A stretch of DNA of 64,000 nt from Thalassobius sp049116315 (GTDB lineage: Bacteria; Pseudomonadota; Alphaproteobacteria; Rhodobacterales; Rhodobacteraceae): the NCBI GenBank assembly GCA_049116315.1, contig JAGDZD010000015.1, positions 1-64,000 on the forward strand. The letters are read 5' to 3'. Shown here one piece after another: positions 51,483-59,855 of the stretch. The notes beneath the pieces are model-generated. The model made no database searches and was not told the DNA's origin. It was given only the letters and a program-made list of their open reading frames with translations. A program made the translations under genes and the position numbers. Every line of letters starts with the position of its first letter. Within the stretch, counting starts at the first letter, position 1.

Positions 51483-51497
51483 TTAACTTTCGGTTAA
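51483..51497. promoter_or_regulatory. CtrA-type box upstream of ahcY
   Basis: TTAA-CTTTCGG-TTAA, a perfect TTAA-N7-TTAA match to the CtrA binding site of alphaproteobacteria, 65-79 bases before the ahcY ATG and overlapping the stop codon of the small gene upstream. Confidence 0.5.
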
Positions 51498-51820
51498 CTT
51501 TTTACACCCTTTGGTTCGTTTTCGTTCACAGAGTTCCAATGTTTACCGGTTGCCATGATGCAAGCCAGCCCATCAGCACGTGTGATAAAGACCGTAAAAC
51601 TGCCCGAAGCGGGTGAGGCCCAAATTTCCAAAAGCTGTTTTGCATTCTGCAAACCGCCGCCGGTCATTTTCTCGTTATACTTCTTTTGAAGATCATCCAC
51701 CAAGACCTGACGGGGCAGGCATTTGGAGCCTTGCGCCTGTGCCATTGGGGCGATCATTGAAGCGGCAACAACTACAGCTGCGGCGATGCCTAACTTGGGT
51801 GGTTTTTGAAACATGGTCAT
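51494..51820 (-). CDS. Hypothetical exported protein, 108 aa
   Basis: Signal peptide in about residues 1-30 (KLGIAAAVVVAASMIAPMAQA). The mature part has two Cys (KCLPRQVLV and ACIMATG), and contains DDLQKKYNEKMTGGGLQ and SFTVFITRADG. I do not recognise a named family with certainty. TAGGAG lies upstream of ATG 51820; an ATG six bases downstream is possible. It is upstream of ahcY in the same direction but 75 bases away. Confidence 0.7.
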   Translation of the reverse strand: MTMFQKPPKLGIAAAVVVAASMIAPMAQAQGSKCLPRQVLVDDLQKKYNEKMTGGGLQNAKQLLEIWASPASGSFTVFITRADGLACIMATGKHWNSVNENEPKGVKS

Positions 51821-52448
51821 AACTGATACTCCTAGATACACGAACTACTTTGTTCACTGTCGCCTCTTGTGGGGAAAACCCGGCGGCTAGAAGATTTAAA
51901 CTGAAATCGATCTGCCTTTTTGAGCTTGCGACACGAACATCTTACAATAAGAAAAACGGAATCTAGCCATATTTTGTTATGGTTTTAGGACTTATGTCGA
52001 GGTTTTGACACCAGATTCAAAGCTAAGTCACTGCTAAACCTTAAACTTCAGCTCAATTCTCTTTGGTATGGGTGCCCCTCCTTTTTCGGCATGAATCCAA
52101 GGCGATTCACCCCTTACGCGCAGAGCAAAACCGTGATTTAACCTCTAGAATTGGGGTTTTTCACTGTTTTTACCCCGTTGAGACACCTACTTTGGGTGGA
52201 TTTTCCTCTTTTTGATGCGCGCTTCTCGGGATTTCAGGCCTAAGGCCCCTTGTCCGATCTGATCCCGTCAGCGCAATGGCACGATCCACGACATGGAATG
52301 GCTGGGATAATCCATCCGCAGTTTGTTCTGAGGGTGTCGAACCTCTGACAGTTGTCCGCCAAATCACATCTCAACAGGCGGCGCGCCGATTGCGCCGCTT
52401 TGGATTTGCCGCTAACCATTTGCCATCACAATTTCCGAGGTGACACAG
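51821..52448. other. AT-rich intergenic region with clustered GANTC sites
   Basis: 628 bases with no convincing coding frame. Four GANTC (CcrM methylation) sites fall within 150 bases at 51959, 52014, 52093 and 52104, and the last two form the inverted repeat TGAATC-N6-GATTCA (52092-52109). Several T-rich stretches (52150-52215) follow short stems such as CACCTACTTTGGGTG, so a plus-strand small RNA is conceivable but not supported enough to call. Confidence 0.5.
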
Positions 52449-53045
52449 GTGCCCCCAAAACAACCCCGCGCATGGCAACGGATGCTCTCTGGCCGCCGCT
52501 TGGATTTGCTCGATCCGACACCTGTAGATATCGAAATCGAAGATATCGCCCATGGATTGGCCTTTGTGGCGCGCTGGAACGGGCAAACACAGGGTGATTT
52601 TGCCTACTCTGTCGCCGAACATTCGGTCTTGGTCGAAGAGCTGTTTGGACGCATGTACCCCAACTCTCCGGTGAAGTGGCATCTGGCGGCCTTGCTGCAT
52701 GACGCCCCTGAATACGTCATTGGCGACATGATTTCGCCGGTGAAAGCTGCGGTTGGACCTGCCTATGAAGATCTCGACAAGCGATTGACCGCTGCCATTC
52801 ATATCCGTTTTGGCCTGCCAGCCGCCATTCCGGTCAAGATCAAGCGCCAAATCAAGAAAGCCGACACCGTCAGCGCATGGATGGAAGCAACCCAGATCGC
52901 AGGCTTTACCGAAGTCGAGGCCAATAAGATCTTTGGCCAACCGGACCGCACACTTATCGAGGGCCTGACAATTCGGCTGCGCCCGCCGCTAGACGTGCGC
53001 AAAGATTTCACCGCCCGTCACCTTCATCTGTTGAAAGAGCTCTAA
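52449..53045 (+). CDS. HD-domain phosphohydrolase, YfbR-like
   Basis: 198-residue HD-superfamily hydrolase. The metal-binding pattern is present: EHSVLV (first His), LLHDAPEYVIGDM (the HD pair with the following acidic loop) and a later Asp in KKADTVSAWMEA. YfbR-like members are 5'-deoxynucleotidases. I chose GTG 52449 because GAGGTG lies six to eight bases before it; GTG 52440 is an alternative. Its stop overlaps the next start (TAATG). Confidence 0.85.
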   Translation: MPPKQPRAWQRMLSGRRLDLLDPTPVDIEIEDIAHGLAFVARWNGQTQGDFAYSVAEHSVLVEELFGRMYPNSPVKWHLAALLHDAPEYVIGDMISPVKAAVGPAYEDLDKRLTAAIHIRFGLPAAIPVKIKRQIKKADTVSAWMEATQIAGFTEVEANKIFGQPDRTLIEGLTIRLRPPLDVRKDFTARHLHLLKEL

Positions 53046-53524
53046 TGAAAGTCAGATCGGTACATAAATTCGACACGGGTCAGATGGCTGATCTGTTGAA
53101 CGAGATCATTGCGCAAGGCGGCACCACAGCGATCACAACACCGGTGAGCAAAGATATTCTTTGGGATTGGATCTCCGAAGGGGGCAGCCGGGCGGCATGG
53201 CACGTTGCCGAACATGACGATCAGATTGTGGGCTTTCAATGGATCGGCGCCAAGGATGGTCTGCCTGAGGAAGCCTGCGATATCGCGACATTTGTCCGCA
53301 TCGGGCAAACGGGCCTTGGCATCGGATCAAAACTGTTTGACGCCACACGGGCGGCAGCCCTCGAACTTGGCTATGTCTGGATCAACGCCACTATACGCAC
53401 CGATAACAACAGCGGGCTGACCTATTATCAAAGCCGTGGGTTCCGCGATGTTGAGGTGATCCATGGCATAGAACTGGCCAATGGGCAGATTGTCGACAAG
53501 GTGCGCAAGCGCTTTGATCTATAG
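53045..53524 (+). CDS. GNAT-family N-acetyltransferase
   Basis: 159-residue GNAT. Acetyl-CoA site RIGQTGLGIGSKLFDATRAAA (Q/RxxGxG/A motif), preceded by IVGFQWIG and followed by ATIRTDNNSGLTYYQSRGF, the usual C-terminal Tyr/Gly motif. Substrate unknown; TTAITTP near the start is reminiscent of aminoglycoside- or amino-acid-type acetyltransferases but not decisive. Translationally coupled to the HD gene. Confidence 0.88.
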   Translation: MKVRSVHKFDTGQMADLLNEIIAQGGTTAITTPVSKDILWDWISEGGSRAAWHVAEHDDQIVGFQWIGAKDGLPEEACDIATFVRIGQTGLGIGSKLFDATRAAALELGYVWINATIRTDNNSGLTYYQSRGFRDVEVIHGIELANGQIVDKVRKRFDL

Positions 53525-53628
53525 GCGGGGCGACGCCTTACCCTATTGTTCTTTGGAACCAGCGCGTTACCAAATTGTCGCCCGCCGGGCCTCAATCAGG
53601 CACAAAGATTGCACGGAATCTGTGGTCA

Positions 53629-53655
53629 GCCGCACCTGTGGCCACAGGGTGCGGC
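53629..53655. repeat. Long imperfect hairpin upstream of the 98-aa gene
   Basis: GCCGCACC-TGTGG (53629-53641) pairs with CCACA-G-GGTGCGGC (53642-53655) with one bulged G, 33 bases before the next start codon. No T run. Either a regulatory leader hairpin or a weak end structure for the GNAT transcript. Confidence 0.4.
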
Positions 53656-53688
53656 GCATGATGCAGAGCGTGTGGTCCGGAGTATCTT

Positions 53689-53985
53689 ATGACCACGCAA
53701 ATCATGGCCTTGGCGCTTGGGTATTTCATGTGCAGCGCCGCTGCCCAGGATCCGAACAACGCCCAGTCTCATGACAATGAATGCGCTCACATCCGAACTC
53801 AATTGACCGTGGCTTTCACCGAAGTCGAAACTCTTGAAGAGTACCGCGCCCTGTCAGAAACAGATCGACAGCGCCTCAATCAACGTGGACTTCAGGCCTT
53901 TCAAAGATGGACATCGCAAAACCCACGGGTGGTTGCCTCGCTGCGCTCAAAGGCACAGGTCAGCTTATCCCGGTTTGGATTTTAG
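53689..53985 (+). CDS. Hypothetical exported protein, 98 aa
   Basis: Short protein with a signal-like start (TTQIMALALGYFMCSAAAQ) and a helical, charged mature part. GGAG lies six bases before the ATG. Two Cys, one in the signal region and one in NECAHIR. It ends two bases before the convergent regA stop. I do not recognise it; location beside the redox regulators may be coincidental. Confidence 0.6.
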   Translation: MTTQIMALALGYFMCSAAAQDPNNAQSHDNECAHIRTQLTVAFTEVETLEEYRALSETDRQRLNQRGLQAFQRWTSQNPRVVASLRSKAQVSLSRFGF

Positions 53986-53987
53986 AC

Positions 53988-54539
53988 TTAGCGTGGGCTG
54001 CGTTTGGCCAAAATCCGTTGCAGGGTTCGCCGGTGCATGTTCAACCGCCGTGCGGTTTCACTGACATTGCGATCACACAATTCATAGACCCGCTGAATGT
54101 GTTCCCAACGCACACGATCCGCGCTCATCGGGTTTTCTGGTGGTGGCGGCAGTTCATCACCAGAAGCCAACAAAGCATTGGTGATATCCGTCGCATCGGC
54201 AGGTTTTGACAGGTAATCGGTTGCGCCAATTTTCACCGCAGCAACCGCAGTCGCAATTGCGCCGTACCCCGTAAGAACAACAACCCGGCAATCGGGACGC
54301 TTTTCACGCAACACTTCGACAACATCCAACCCGTTGCCATCCTCAAGCCGCAGATCACAGACGGCATAGGCAGGGGGGCGTGCGGTTGCGATGGCTTTGC
54401 CTGCCGCGACGGATCCAGCGGTTTCGACCTCGAAACCTCGTTTTTCCATCGCTTTGGCAAGCCGTTTCAGAAAGGGTTCATCGTCATCTAGAAGCAGCAA
54501 CGTCTTGTCATCACCGATCTCTTGAAGAAGTTCTGCCAT
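53988..54539 (-). CDS. regA: Redox response regulator RegA/PrrA/ActR
   Basis: Global redox regulator of photosynthesis, respiration, carbon and nitrogen genes in alphaproteobacteria. 183 residues. Receiver with DDDE (residues 18-21), phospho-acceptor D62 in VCDLRLEDG, T and K in LTGYG and YLSKPAD; a Pro linker (LPPPPENP); and the Fis-like HTH ending NVSETARRLNMHRRTLQRIL, nearly invariant in the family. ATG 54539 has GGAG eight bases upstream. Partner kinase regB is at 55337, with senC between, the classic order. Confidence 0.96.
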   Translation of the reverse strand: MAELLQEIGDDKTLLLLDDDEPFLKRLAKAMEKRGFEVETAGSVAAGKAIATARPPAYAVCDLRLEDGNGLDVVEVLREKRPDCRVVVLTGYGAIATAVAAVKIGATDYLSKPADATDITNALLASGDELPPPPENPMSADRVRWEHIQRVYELCDRNVSETARRLNMHRRTLQRILAKRSPR

Positions 54540-54617
54540 TCCTGTCACTCCACCCATCCGCACGTTGTTCTTTGGTTCTATAGACACGATATCATCGCGT
54601 CAAACTATGGTAACTGC

Positions 54618-55244
54618 TTAAGCCGCATCAAGAAAACACTGAAGGCTTTCAGCCAGTTTGTCCGCAGGCATATCGCGCCGGAAGAATTCGACAAATCCAT
54701 GCTCTGGGAAAACCAAATAGCTAAAGGTGGAATGGTCGACCAAGTAGTAGTCCTCTTCGCCTTCTTCGGGTTTTTGCTTTTTGTAATAGGTCCGATAAGC
54801 TTGGCTGGCCGCTTTGACCTGTTCAGGCGACCCGGTCAGGCCCACCATCTTGGGATGCATATACCCGGTGAAATCCGCCATCACCTCTGGCGTATCGCGA
54901 TCGGGGTCGATCGAGATAAACACAGGTTTCACAAAACTGCCGTTTTCTTCTAAGATTTCAACCGCTTCGATATTTCGCGCATTGTCCAACGGACACACAT
55001 CGGGGCAGAAGGTATAGCCAAAATACAACAACGAAGGTTCGTCGATCACATCCGTATCTGTCACCGTCTGGCCGGTTTCATTGACCAAGGTGAACGGGCC
55101 GCCAATGGCCCCTGCACCACCTGCGACGGCGCTGACACGACAGGGGTCAAACTGGTCCTCGGGACCAGTGGTCGCATACCATGTAGCCCCTAATAGTGCG
55201 ACAACAGCAACGGTCGAAGCCGAGGCAATCAGAGTGCGGTTCAT
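54618..55244 (-). CDS. senC: SCO1/SenC copper chaperone
   Basis: Inserts copper into cytochrome c oxidase; known to tune RegB signalling in Rhodobacter. 208 residues: one N-terminal membrane anchor (about 5-26), then a thioredoxin-like domain with copper ligands C80-x3-C84 (FCPDVC) and H171 (VDHSTF). AAGGA precedes ATG 55244; an earlier frame start at 55313 lies in the regB promoter. Cotranscribed with regA. Confidence 0.95.
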   Translation of the reverse strand: MNRTLIASASTVAVVALLGATWYATTGPEDQFDPCRVSAVAGGAGAIGGPFTLVNETGQTVTDTDVIDEPSLLYFGYTFCPDVCPLDNARNIEAVEILEENGSFVKPVFISIDPDRDTPEVMADFTGYMHPKMVGLTGSPEQVKAASQAYRTYYKKQKPEEGEEDYYLVDHSTFSYLVFPEHGFVEFFRRDMPADKLAESLQCFLDAA

Positions 55245-55336
55245 TTGGTTTTCCTTTTTTATGCCATCAAAGCATTGATAGGTCTTGGCTGCATATTTAA
55301 CACTAAGCGTCAAAATTCAACGGGACGAAATCGCGC

Positions 55337-56725
55337 ATGGCTGAGACAAAATTTGACGTCCTTAAAGGGCGGGATCGTGGCAGTTGGATCAAGCTGCGAA
55401 CGATCACTTTGTTGCGATGGGCCGCCATCGCCGGCCAAATCACCGCCATTTTAGTCGCACAAAAGCTGCTGGGACTGAACCTAGAACTAAGCCTTTGCAT
55501 GTTGGTGATCTCTGTTTCCGTGGTCGGCAACCTGATTGCAATGTTCATTTTTCCTGAAAGCAAACGCCTTTCAGAAAGTGAAAACCTGTTGATGGTTCTG
55601 TTCGACCTGATCCAGCTGTCGCTGCTCTTGTTCCTAACCGGCGGTTTGCACAATCCGTTTTCGATTCTGATTCTTGGCCCCGTCACAGTTTCGGCCTCTG
55701 CCTTGTCGCTTCGCTCGACACTGTTGATGGGGTTAACTGCCATTCTGGCCGTGACGCTTTTGACCGAATTTCATCTTCCTTTGCGCACCGAAGAGGGATT
55801 CATTTTGCGCATTCCCCAGATTTTTGTGTTTGGGAATTGGATCGCGATTGTCATCGCGGTGATCTTCTTGGGGGTCTATTCCCGCCGCGTTACCGTTGAA
55901 ATGCACGCAATGTCGGACGCGCTGCAAGCCACCTATATGGCCCTGTCCCGCGAGCAAAAACTCACTGATATCGGCGGGGTTGTTGCTGCCGCTGCGCATG
56001 AGTTGGGCACACCATTGGCCACCATCAAACTCACCAGTTCCGAATTGACCGAAGAGTTGAGCGCACAGCCCGAACTGCAAGAAGACGCCCGCCTGATTGG
56101 CGAGCAGGCAGACCGGTGTCGCGATATCTTGCGATCTATGGGCCGTGCGGGCAAAGACGATCTTCATATGCGCCAAGCGCCTTTGATGGCTGTGGTCCAA
56201 GAGGCAGCCGAACCGCATTTGGATCGCGGCAAAGCGCTTCACTTCCAAGAGCTTGCAGAGGAATCGCTCGAACAGCCCTCGATTCTGCGACGCCCAGAGA
56301 TCATCCACGGTCTGCGCAATTTGATTCAAAACGGCGTCGATTTCGCAAGCACGCAGGTTTGGATCGAGGCGGAATGGGACAATGAAAACATCATCGTGCG
56401 CATTATGGATGACGGAAAAGGCTATCCAACCCATTTGATTGGCCGCATTGGTGAACCCTTTGTGCGTCGACGTCGGGTTAAAAAGGATCAGGCCAAACGT
56501 CCGGGCTATGAGGGTATGGGCCTTGGTTTGTTCATCGCCAAAACGTTGCTGGAACGGACGGGCGCGGACCTGAGTTTTGCCAACGGCCAAGACCCGTATC
56601 AATCCTTCGATGAGGCCGATAATCTGGGTGCAATTGTCGAGGTGACCTGGCCAAGACGGGTTGTTGATGCCAATTTTGACCAGACATCAAAGCCACTTGC
56701 ACAGAATTTGCCGTTGGAAATCTGA
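55337..56725 (+). CDS. regB: Redox sensor histidine kinase RegB/PrrB
   Basis: 462-residue membrane kinase. Six hydrophobic helices (about residues 20-190) hold the quinone-site motif GGLHNPF; H221 in AAAHELGTP is the phosphorylated His; C261 in DRCRDILRS is the redox cysteine; the ATPase domain shows NLIQNGVDFA, DDGKGYP and GMGLGLFIAKTL. Under low oxygen or reduced quinone it phosphorylates RegA. Divergent from senC-regA. Confidence 0.96.
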   Translation: MAETKFDVLKGRDRGSWIKLRTITLLRWAAIAGQITAILVAQKLLGLNLELSLCMLVISVSVVGNLIAMFIFPESKRLSESENLLMVLFDLIQLSLLLFLTGGLHNPFSILILGPVTVSASALSLRSTLLMGLTAILAVTLLTEFHLPLRTEEGFILRIPQIFVFGNWIAIVIAVIFLGVYSRRVTVEMHAMSDALQATYMALSREQKLTDIGGVVAAAAHELGTPLATIKLTSSELTEELSAQPELQEDARLIGEQADRCRDILRSMGRAGKDDLHMRQAPLMAVVQEAAEPHLDRGKALHFQELAEESLEQPSILRRPEIIHGLRNLIQNGVDFASTQVWIEAEWDNENIIVRIMDDGKGYPTHLIGRIGEPFVRRRRVKKDQAKRPGYEGMGLGLFIAKTLLERTGADLSFANGQDPYQSFDEADNLGAIVEVTWPRRVVDANFDQTSKPLAQNLPLEI

Positions 56726-56734
56726 CACCTCTGT

Positions 56735-56749
56735 TTAACAGTTTATTAA
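56735..56749. promoter_or_regulatory. CtrA-type box upstream of the DivL-like gene
   Basis: TTAA-CAGTTTA-TTAA, a perfect TTAA-N7-TTAA site 46-60 bases before the start of the PAS protein gene. In Rhodobacter and Caulobacter relatives CtrA binds such sites. Confidence 0.6.
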
Positions 56750-56795
56750 GCATTCAAAGCAACCTTTGCGGGAAATCTTTTTAAGGTGAGCCCGG

Positions 56796-58331
56796 ATGGA
56801 TTTTCTTCAAATTCTAATTGTCTGCGCCACGTCGCTGGCCGTTGCTGCGATTTCAGTGCGGCTTTTCTATTACTCTCAAACGCAGACACCACGGCCGCAG
56901 CCCGCAGTTGACGATGAAACCCGCTTCTTGTTTGAAGGCCCAAATCTGCTGAACGCCACCGAAAGTGCAGAGGCGCTTTTGAGCACGCCAGATCGTCACA
57001 AAAGCGATTGGGCGCAGCTTGCGGCGCTGCTAAAACCGCGGTTTCCCACATTTCCCGCGGTGCCGCCTGAACCACTCAAAACCTCTCTGATGATCGATTC
57101 GGCGGATTTAGGGTCTCAAAGCCAAGTGGCCTTGGAATCCATACGGGGCATGACCCGGGTCAAACTTCTCGAACAAAGAGATTACCAACCGACCCCAGCT
57201 TCAAACCTGCATCTTCAACGGATGTGGGACTCTCGGCTTGAAACTTTACGCAGCGCGGTTCAGGGCTCGCCCTACCCAATTTGGCAAAGCAACGCAGCCG
57301 GTGCGATCACGTGGTCGAACTCAGCTTATGAAATGCTGGTTGCGGCGTGCCTTGGACCCAACCAATCAGGCACCTCTGCTTTGTTTGAATCCGAAGAGGG
57401 GGACCAGCTGACATCGGCGAAACGCCGGATGTCACTTACGCTGCGGGATGGATCAGAACAGCTTTGGTATGATGTCGTTTCCGTGGTGATGGGGGACACC
57501 ACCATGCATTATGCAACCGATATCAACGCGGTTGTCCAGGCGGGCATCGCCCAGAAGAATTTTGTGCAAACCCTGACCAAAACCTTTGCCCAGCTTTCAA
57601 TTGGATTGGCCATTTTTGACCGCAAACGGGAATTGGCTCTGTTCAATCCTGCACTGGCCGATCTCACTGAAATGCCGGTCGAATTCCTAAGCAAACGACC
57701 TGATCTGCACAGCTTTTTTGACAAATTGCGTGACGCGCAAATGATGCCAGAACCCAAGAACTATAAGTTCTGGCGCGAAGAGCTGTCGGACTTGGTGGAT
57801 GCAGCCCATAACGGCAATTATCTAGAGACATGGAATTTGCCGTCTGGCCTGACTTATCAGGTCAGTGGACGCCCCCATCCGGACGGGGCGGTGGCGTTCT
57901 TGTTCGAAGATATCAGCGCCGGGATTTCACTGACACGGCGGTTTCGGTCTGATCTAGAGTTGAACCAAAATGTATTGAACCATCTCAGCAACGCGATTGC
58001 GGTGTTTTCTCCCAATGGCAGCCTCCATTTCTGCAACGACGCCTACCAAGAACTATGGGGCTGCGACGGGGACATGGATCTGTGCGAAACCTCCCTGCAG
58101 GACGCGCGGCGGCATTGGTCATCCAGAAGCGAACCCACAGAACATTGGAATGACATTTTGCAGCTGGCCCAGCGCAGCACCTGCGACGGGGACTGTGCGG
58201 ATGTGGTGACATTGCAGGACGGTCGGGATCTGACGGTTCGGGGCAATAGGCTGCCCGGCGGGGCCATAATGGTCACCTTTGAGGACATGCACCGCAGCAA
58301 TGTATTGTCGCAAGTCGTGCACGCGGTCTGA
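56796..58331 (+). CDS. divL: DivL-like PAS-domain protein without kinase domain
   Basis: 511-residue protein: an N-terminal membrane helix (residues 4-26), a Pro-rich linker, and two or three PAS domains (about 145-255, 270-370, 395-505; PAS_7 type, landmarks TLRSAVQGSPYPIWQSNAAGAI, LAIFDRKRELALFNPAL, IAVFSPNGSLHFCNDAY). It ends after the last PAS and has no HisKA or ATPase domain. A PAS protein called DivL acts on the CckA-CtrA pathway in Rhodobacter capsulatus, and divL often lies before tsaE; I infer the same here. AAGGTG precedes the ATG, and a CtrA box lies upstream. Confidence 0.7.
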   Translation: MDFLQILIVCATSLAVAAISVRLFYYSQTQTPRPQPAVDDETRFLFEGPNLLNATESAEALLSTPDRHKSDWAQLAALLKPRFPTFPAVPPEPLKTSLMIDSADLGSQSQVALESIRGMTRVKLLEQRDYQPTPASNLHLQRMWDSRLETLRSAVQGSPYPIWQSNAAGAITWSNSAYEMLVAACLGPNQSGTSALFESEEGDQLTSAKRRMSLTLRDGSEQLWYDVVSVVMGDTTMHYATDINAVVQAGIAQKNFVQTLTKTFAQLSIGLAIFDRKRELALFNPALADLTEMPVEFLSKRPDLHSFFDKLRDAQMMPEPKNYKFWREELSDLVDAAHNGNYLETWNLPSGLTYQVSGRPHPDGAVAFLFEDISAGISLTRRFRSDLELNQNVLNHLSNAIAVFSPNGSLHFCNDAYQELWGCDGDMDLCETSLQDARRHWSSRSEPTEHWNDILQLAQRSTCDGDCADVVTLQDGRDLTVRGNRLPGGAIMVTFEDMHRSNVLSQVVHAV

Positions 58332-58371
58332 ACGCGCTTGCAGCAGCCGTTCAACCGGGTAATCTCCGGCT

Positions 58372-58842
58372 ATGAACGACCCGAAATTCAAACTTGCCCT
58401 CACCTCTCCGGACCACAGCGCGACCTTGGCCCGTGCGCTTGGCGCAAACCTAAAGGCAGGGGATGTGGTGCTGATGGAGGGCGATGTTGGGGCTGGAAAA
58501 ACCCATTTCGCCCGATCCTTGATCCAATCTCTTTTGCCCCAGATCGAAGACGTGCCCTCGCCGACGTTCACCTTGGTTCAGATCTATGACACCGTGAAAG
58601 GCGAGATCTGGCACAGCGATCTGTACCGATTAACAAGCCCGGACGAAGCGGTCGAATTGGGTCTGGAAGACGCGTTCAGTGAGGCCATTTGTTTGGTTGA
58701 ATGGCCGGACCGACTGGCGGAACTGGCACCCGATCACGCGCTGCATCTGAGCTTTTCAGTCACCGGCGACAACACCCGCGCGCTTGAGCTGCGCTGGAGC
58801 GATGCAAAGTGGCACGCCAAACTGGCTGGGATCACGGCGTGA
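58372..58842 (+). CDS. tsaE: tRNA threonylcarbamoyladenosine biosynthesis ATPase
   Basis: 156-residue ATPase that resets the TsaD-TsaB complex during t6A formation. P-loop GDVGAGKTH (residues 37-45), switch region SPTFTLVQIYD, and the C-terminal LEDAFSEAICLVEWPDRL with the conserved EWP. The ribosome site is weak. Its stop overlaps the GTG start of the next gene (GTGA). The TsaD subunit is encoded 16 kb away. Confidence 0.95.
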   Translation: MNDPKFKLALTSPDHSATLARALGANLKAGDVVLMEGDVGAGKTHFARSLIQSLLPQIEDVPSPTFTLVQIYDTVKGEIWHSDLYRLTSPDEAVELGLEDAFSEAICLVEWPDRLAELAPDHALHLSFSVTGDNTRALELRWSDAKWHAKLAGITA

Positions 58843-59855
58843 CGGATCGCACGCCCCTGATTGAATCGTTTTTGACCTCGGCCAATTGGGCAAACGCCCA
58901 GCGCCATCCTCTGGCAGGGGATGCATCCAGTCGGCGATATGAGCGGCTGTCTCATCCAGACCATCCGGACCCGGCCGTGTTGATGGATGCGCCGATCTCT
59001 GCCGCAGATTCAGTCACTCCGTTTGTGCGCATCGCTGCCGTTTTGGCGCAACACGGCCTGCGCCCCCCTGAAATATTGGCACAGGATCTGCCCAACGGAT
59101 TGCTTCTGCTAGAAGATTTTGGCGATGCGCTGTTCACCCAAGTTCTGCAAGATGACACCGGCGATGAGCGCGAGCTTTATCAGTCGGCAACCGATGTTTT
59201 ATGCCAGCTTCATACGCTCACACCGATGTCCGATTTATCGCTGCTGGATGCCGAGGAATTGACCCAACTCGCAACCTTGCCTTGGCAATGGTATCCGGTT
59301 CATGAGGGCGTTGATCGCACAGCGGCGATGGCGCAATATGTCGAACGGTTTCAACCCTTGTTGCACGAGAACCTGCCGCAGGAAAATGTGCTGATCCACA
59401 GAGACTATCATGCTGGAAATCTGATCTGGTTGCCCGAAAATACGGGCACCGCTCGTGTGGGGTTACTTGATTTTCAAGACGCGGTCCGAGGACCCCGCGC
59501 CTATGATTTGGTCTCGCTTTTGCAAGACGCGCGTCGCGATGTGCCATCCAACATCGAAGACCAAATGAAGGCGCATTTCTTGGCGCACTCCCCGCAGGAT
59601 CAGCACGGCTTTGAGCGGACATATGCTCTATTGGGATTTCAACGCAATCTGCGAATCGTTGGCATTTTTGCCCGTCTCTGCCTGCGGGACGCAAAACCGC
59701 ATTACCTAGAATATTTGCCCCGTGTCTGGGCCCATATGATGCGAAACTTGGAGCATCCCGTATTGGCCCCGATGCGCCCACTGATCCATGCCGCCTTCCC
59801 AAGCCCCAGCAAATCCCTTGTTCAGGAACTGAAACACCAATGTCCCGCGCCGTGA
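58839..59855 (+). CDS. amgK: Sugar kinase AmgK-like (aminoglycoside phosphotransferase fold)
   Basis: 338-residue APH-fold kinase that, in the recycling pathway of Pseudomonas and others, phosphorylates N-acetylmuramic acid (and GlcNAc) at C1. Motifs: RRYERL start of the N-lobe, GLLLLEDFGDALF, catalytic LIHRDYHAGNLIW and the metal Asp in LLDFQDAVRGP. GTG 58839 is chosen because it overlaps the tsaE stop; a frame start at 58809 lies inside tsaE. murU follows with a 16-base overlap, which supports the assignment. Confidence 0.88.
   Translation: MTDRTPLIESFLTSANWANAQRHPLAGDASSRRYERLSHPDHPDPAVLMDAPISAADSVTPFVRIAAVLAQHGLRPPEILAQDLPNGLLLLEDFGDALFTQVLQDDTGDERELYQSATDVLCQLHTLTPMSDLSLLDAEELTQLATLPWQWYPVHEGVDRTAAMAQYVERFQPLLHENLPQENVLIHRDYHAGNLIWLPENTGTARVGLLDFQDAVRGPRAYDLVSLLQDARRDVPSNIEDQMKAHFLAHSPQDQHGFERTYALLGFQRNLRIVGIFARLCLRDAKPHYLEYLPRVWAHMMRNLEHPVLAPMRPLIHAAFPSPSKSLVQELKHQCPAP

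Noticed and set aside
51419..51500. SAH or SAM/SAH riboswitch before ahcY
   Set aside because: A hairpin is present, but the conserved sequence blocks of those riboswitch classes as I know them are not.
52320..52375. tRNA-like T-loop (GGTTCGACAC) on the minus strand
   Set aside because: Only a four-base T-stem forms, no acceptor, D or anticodon stems fit around it, and there is no plausible 3' end.
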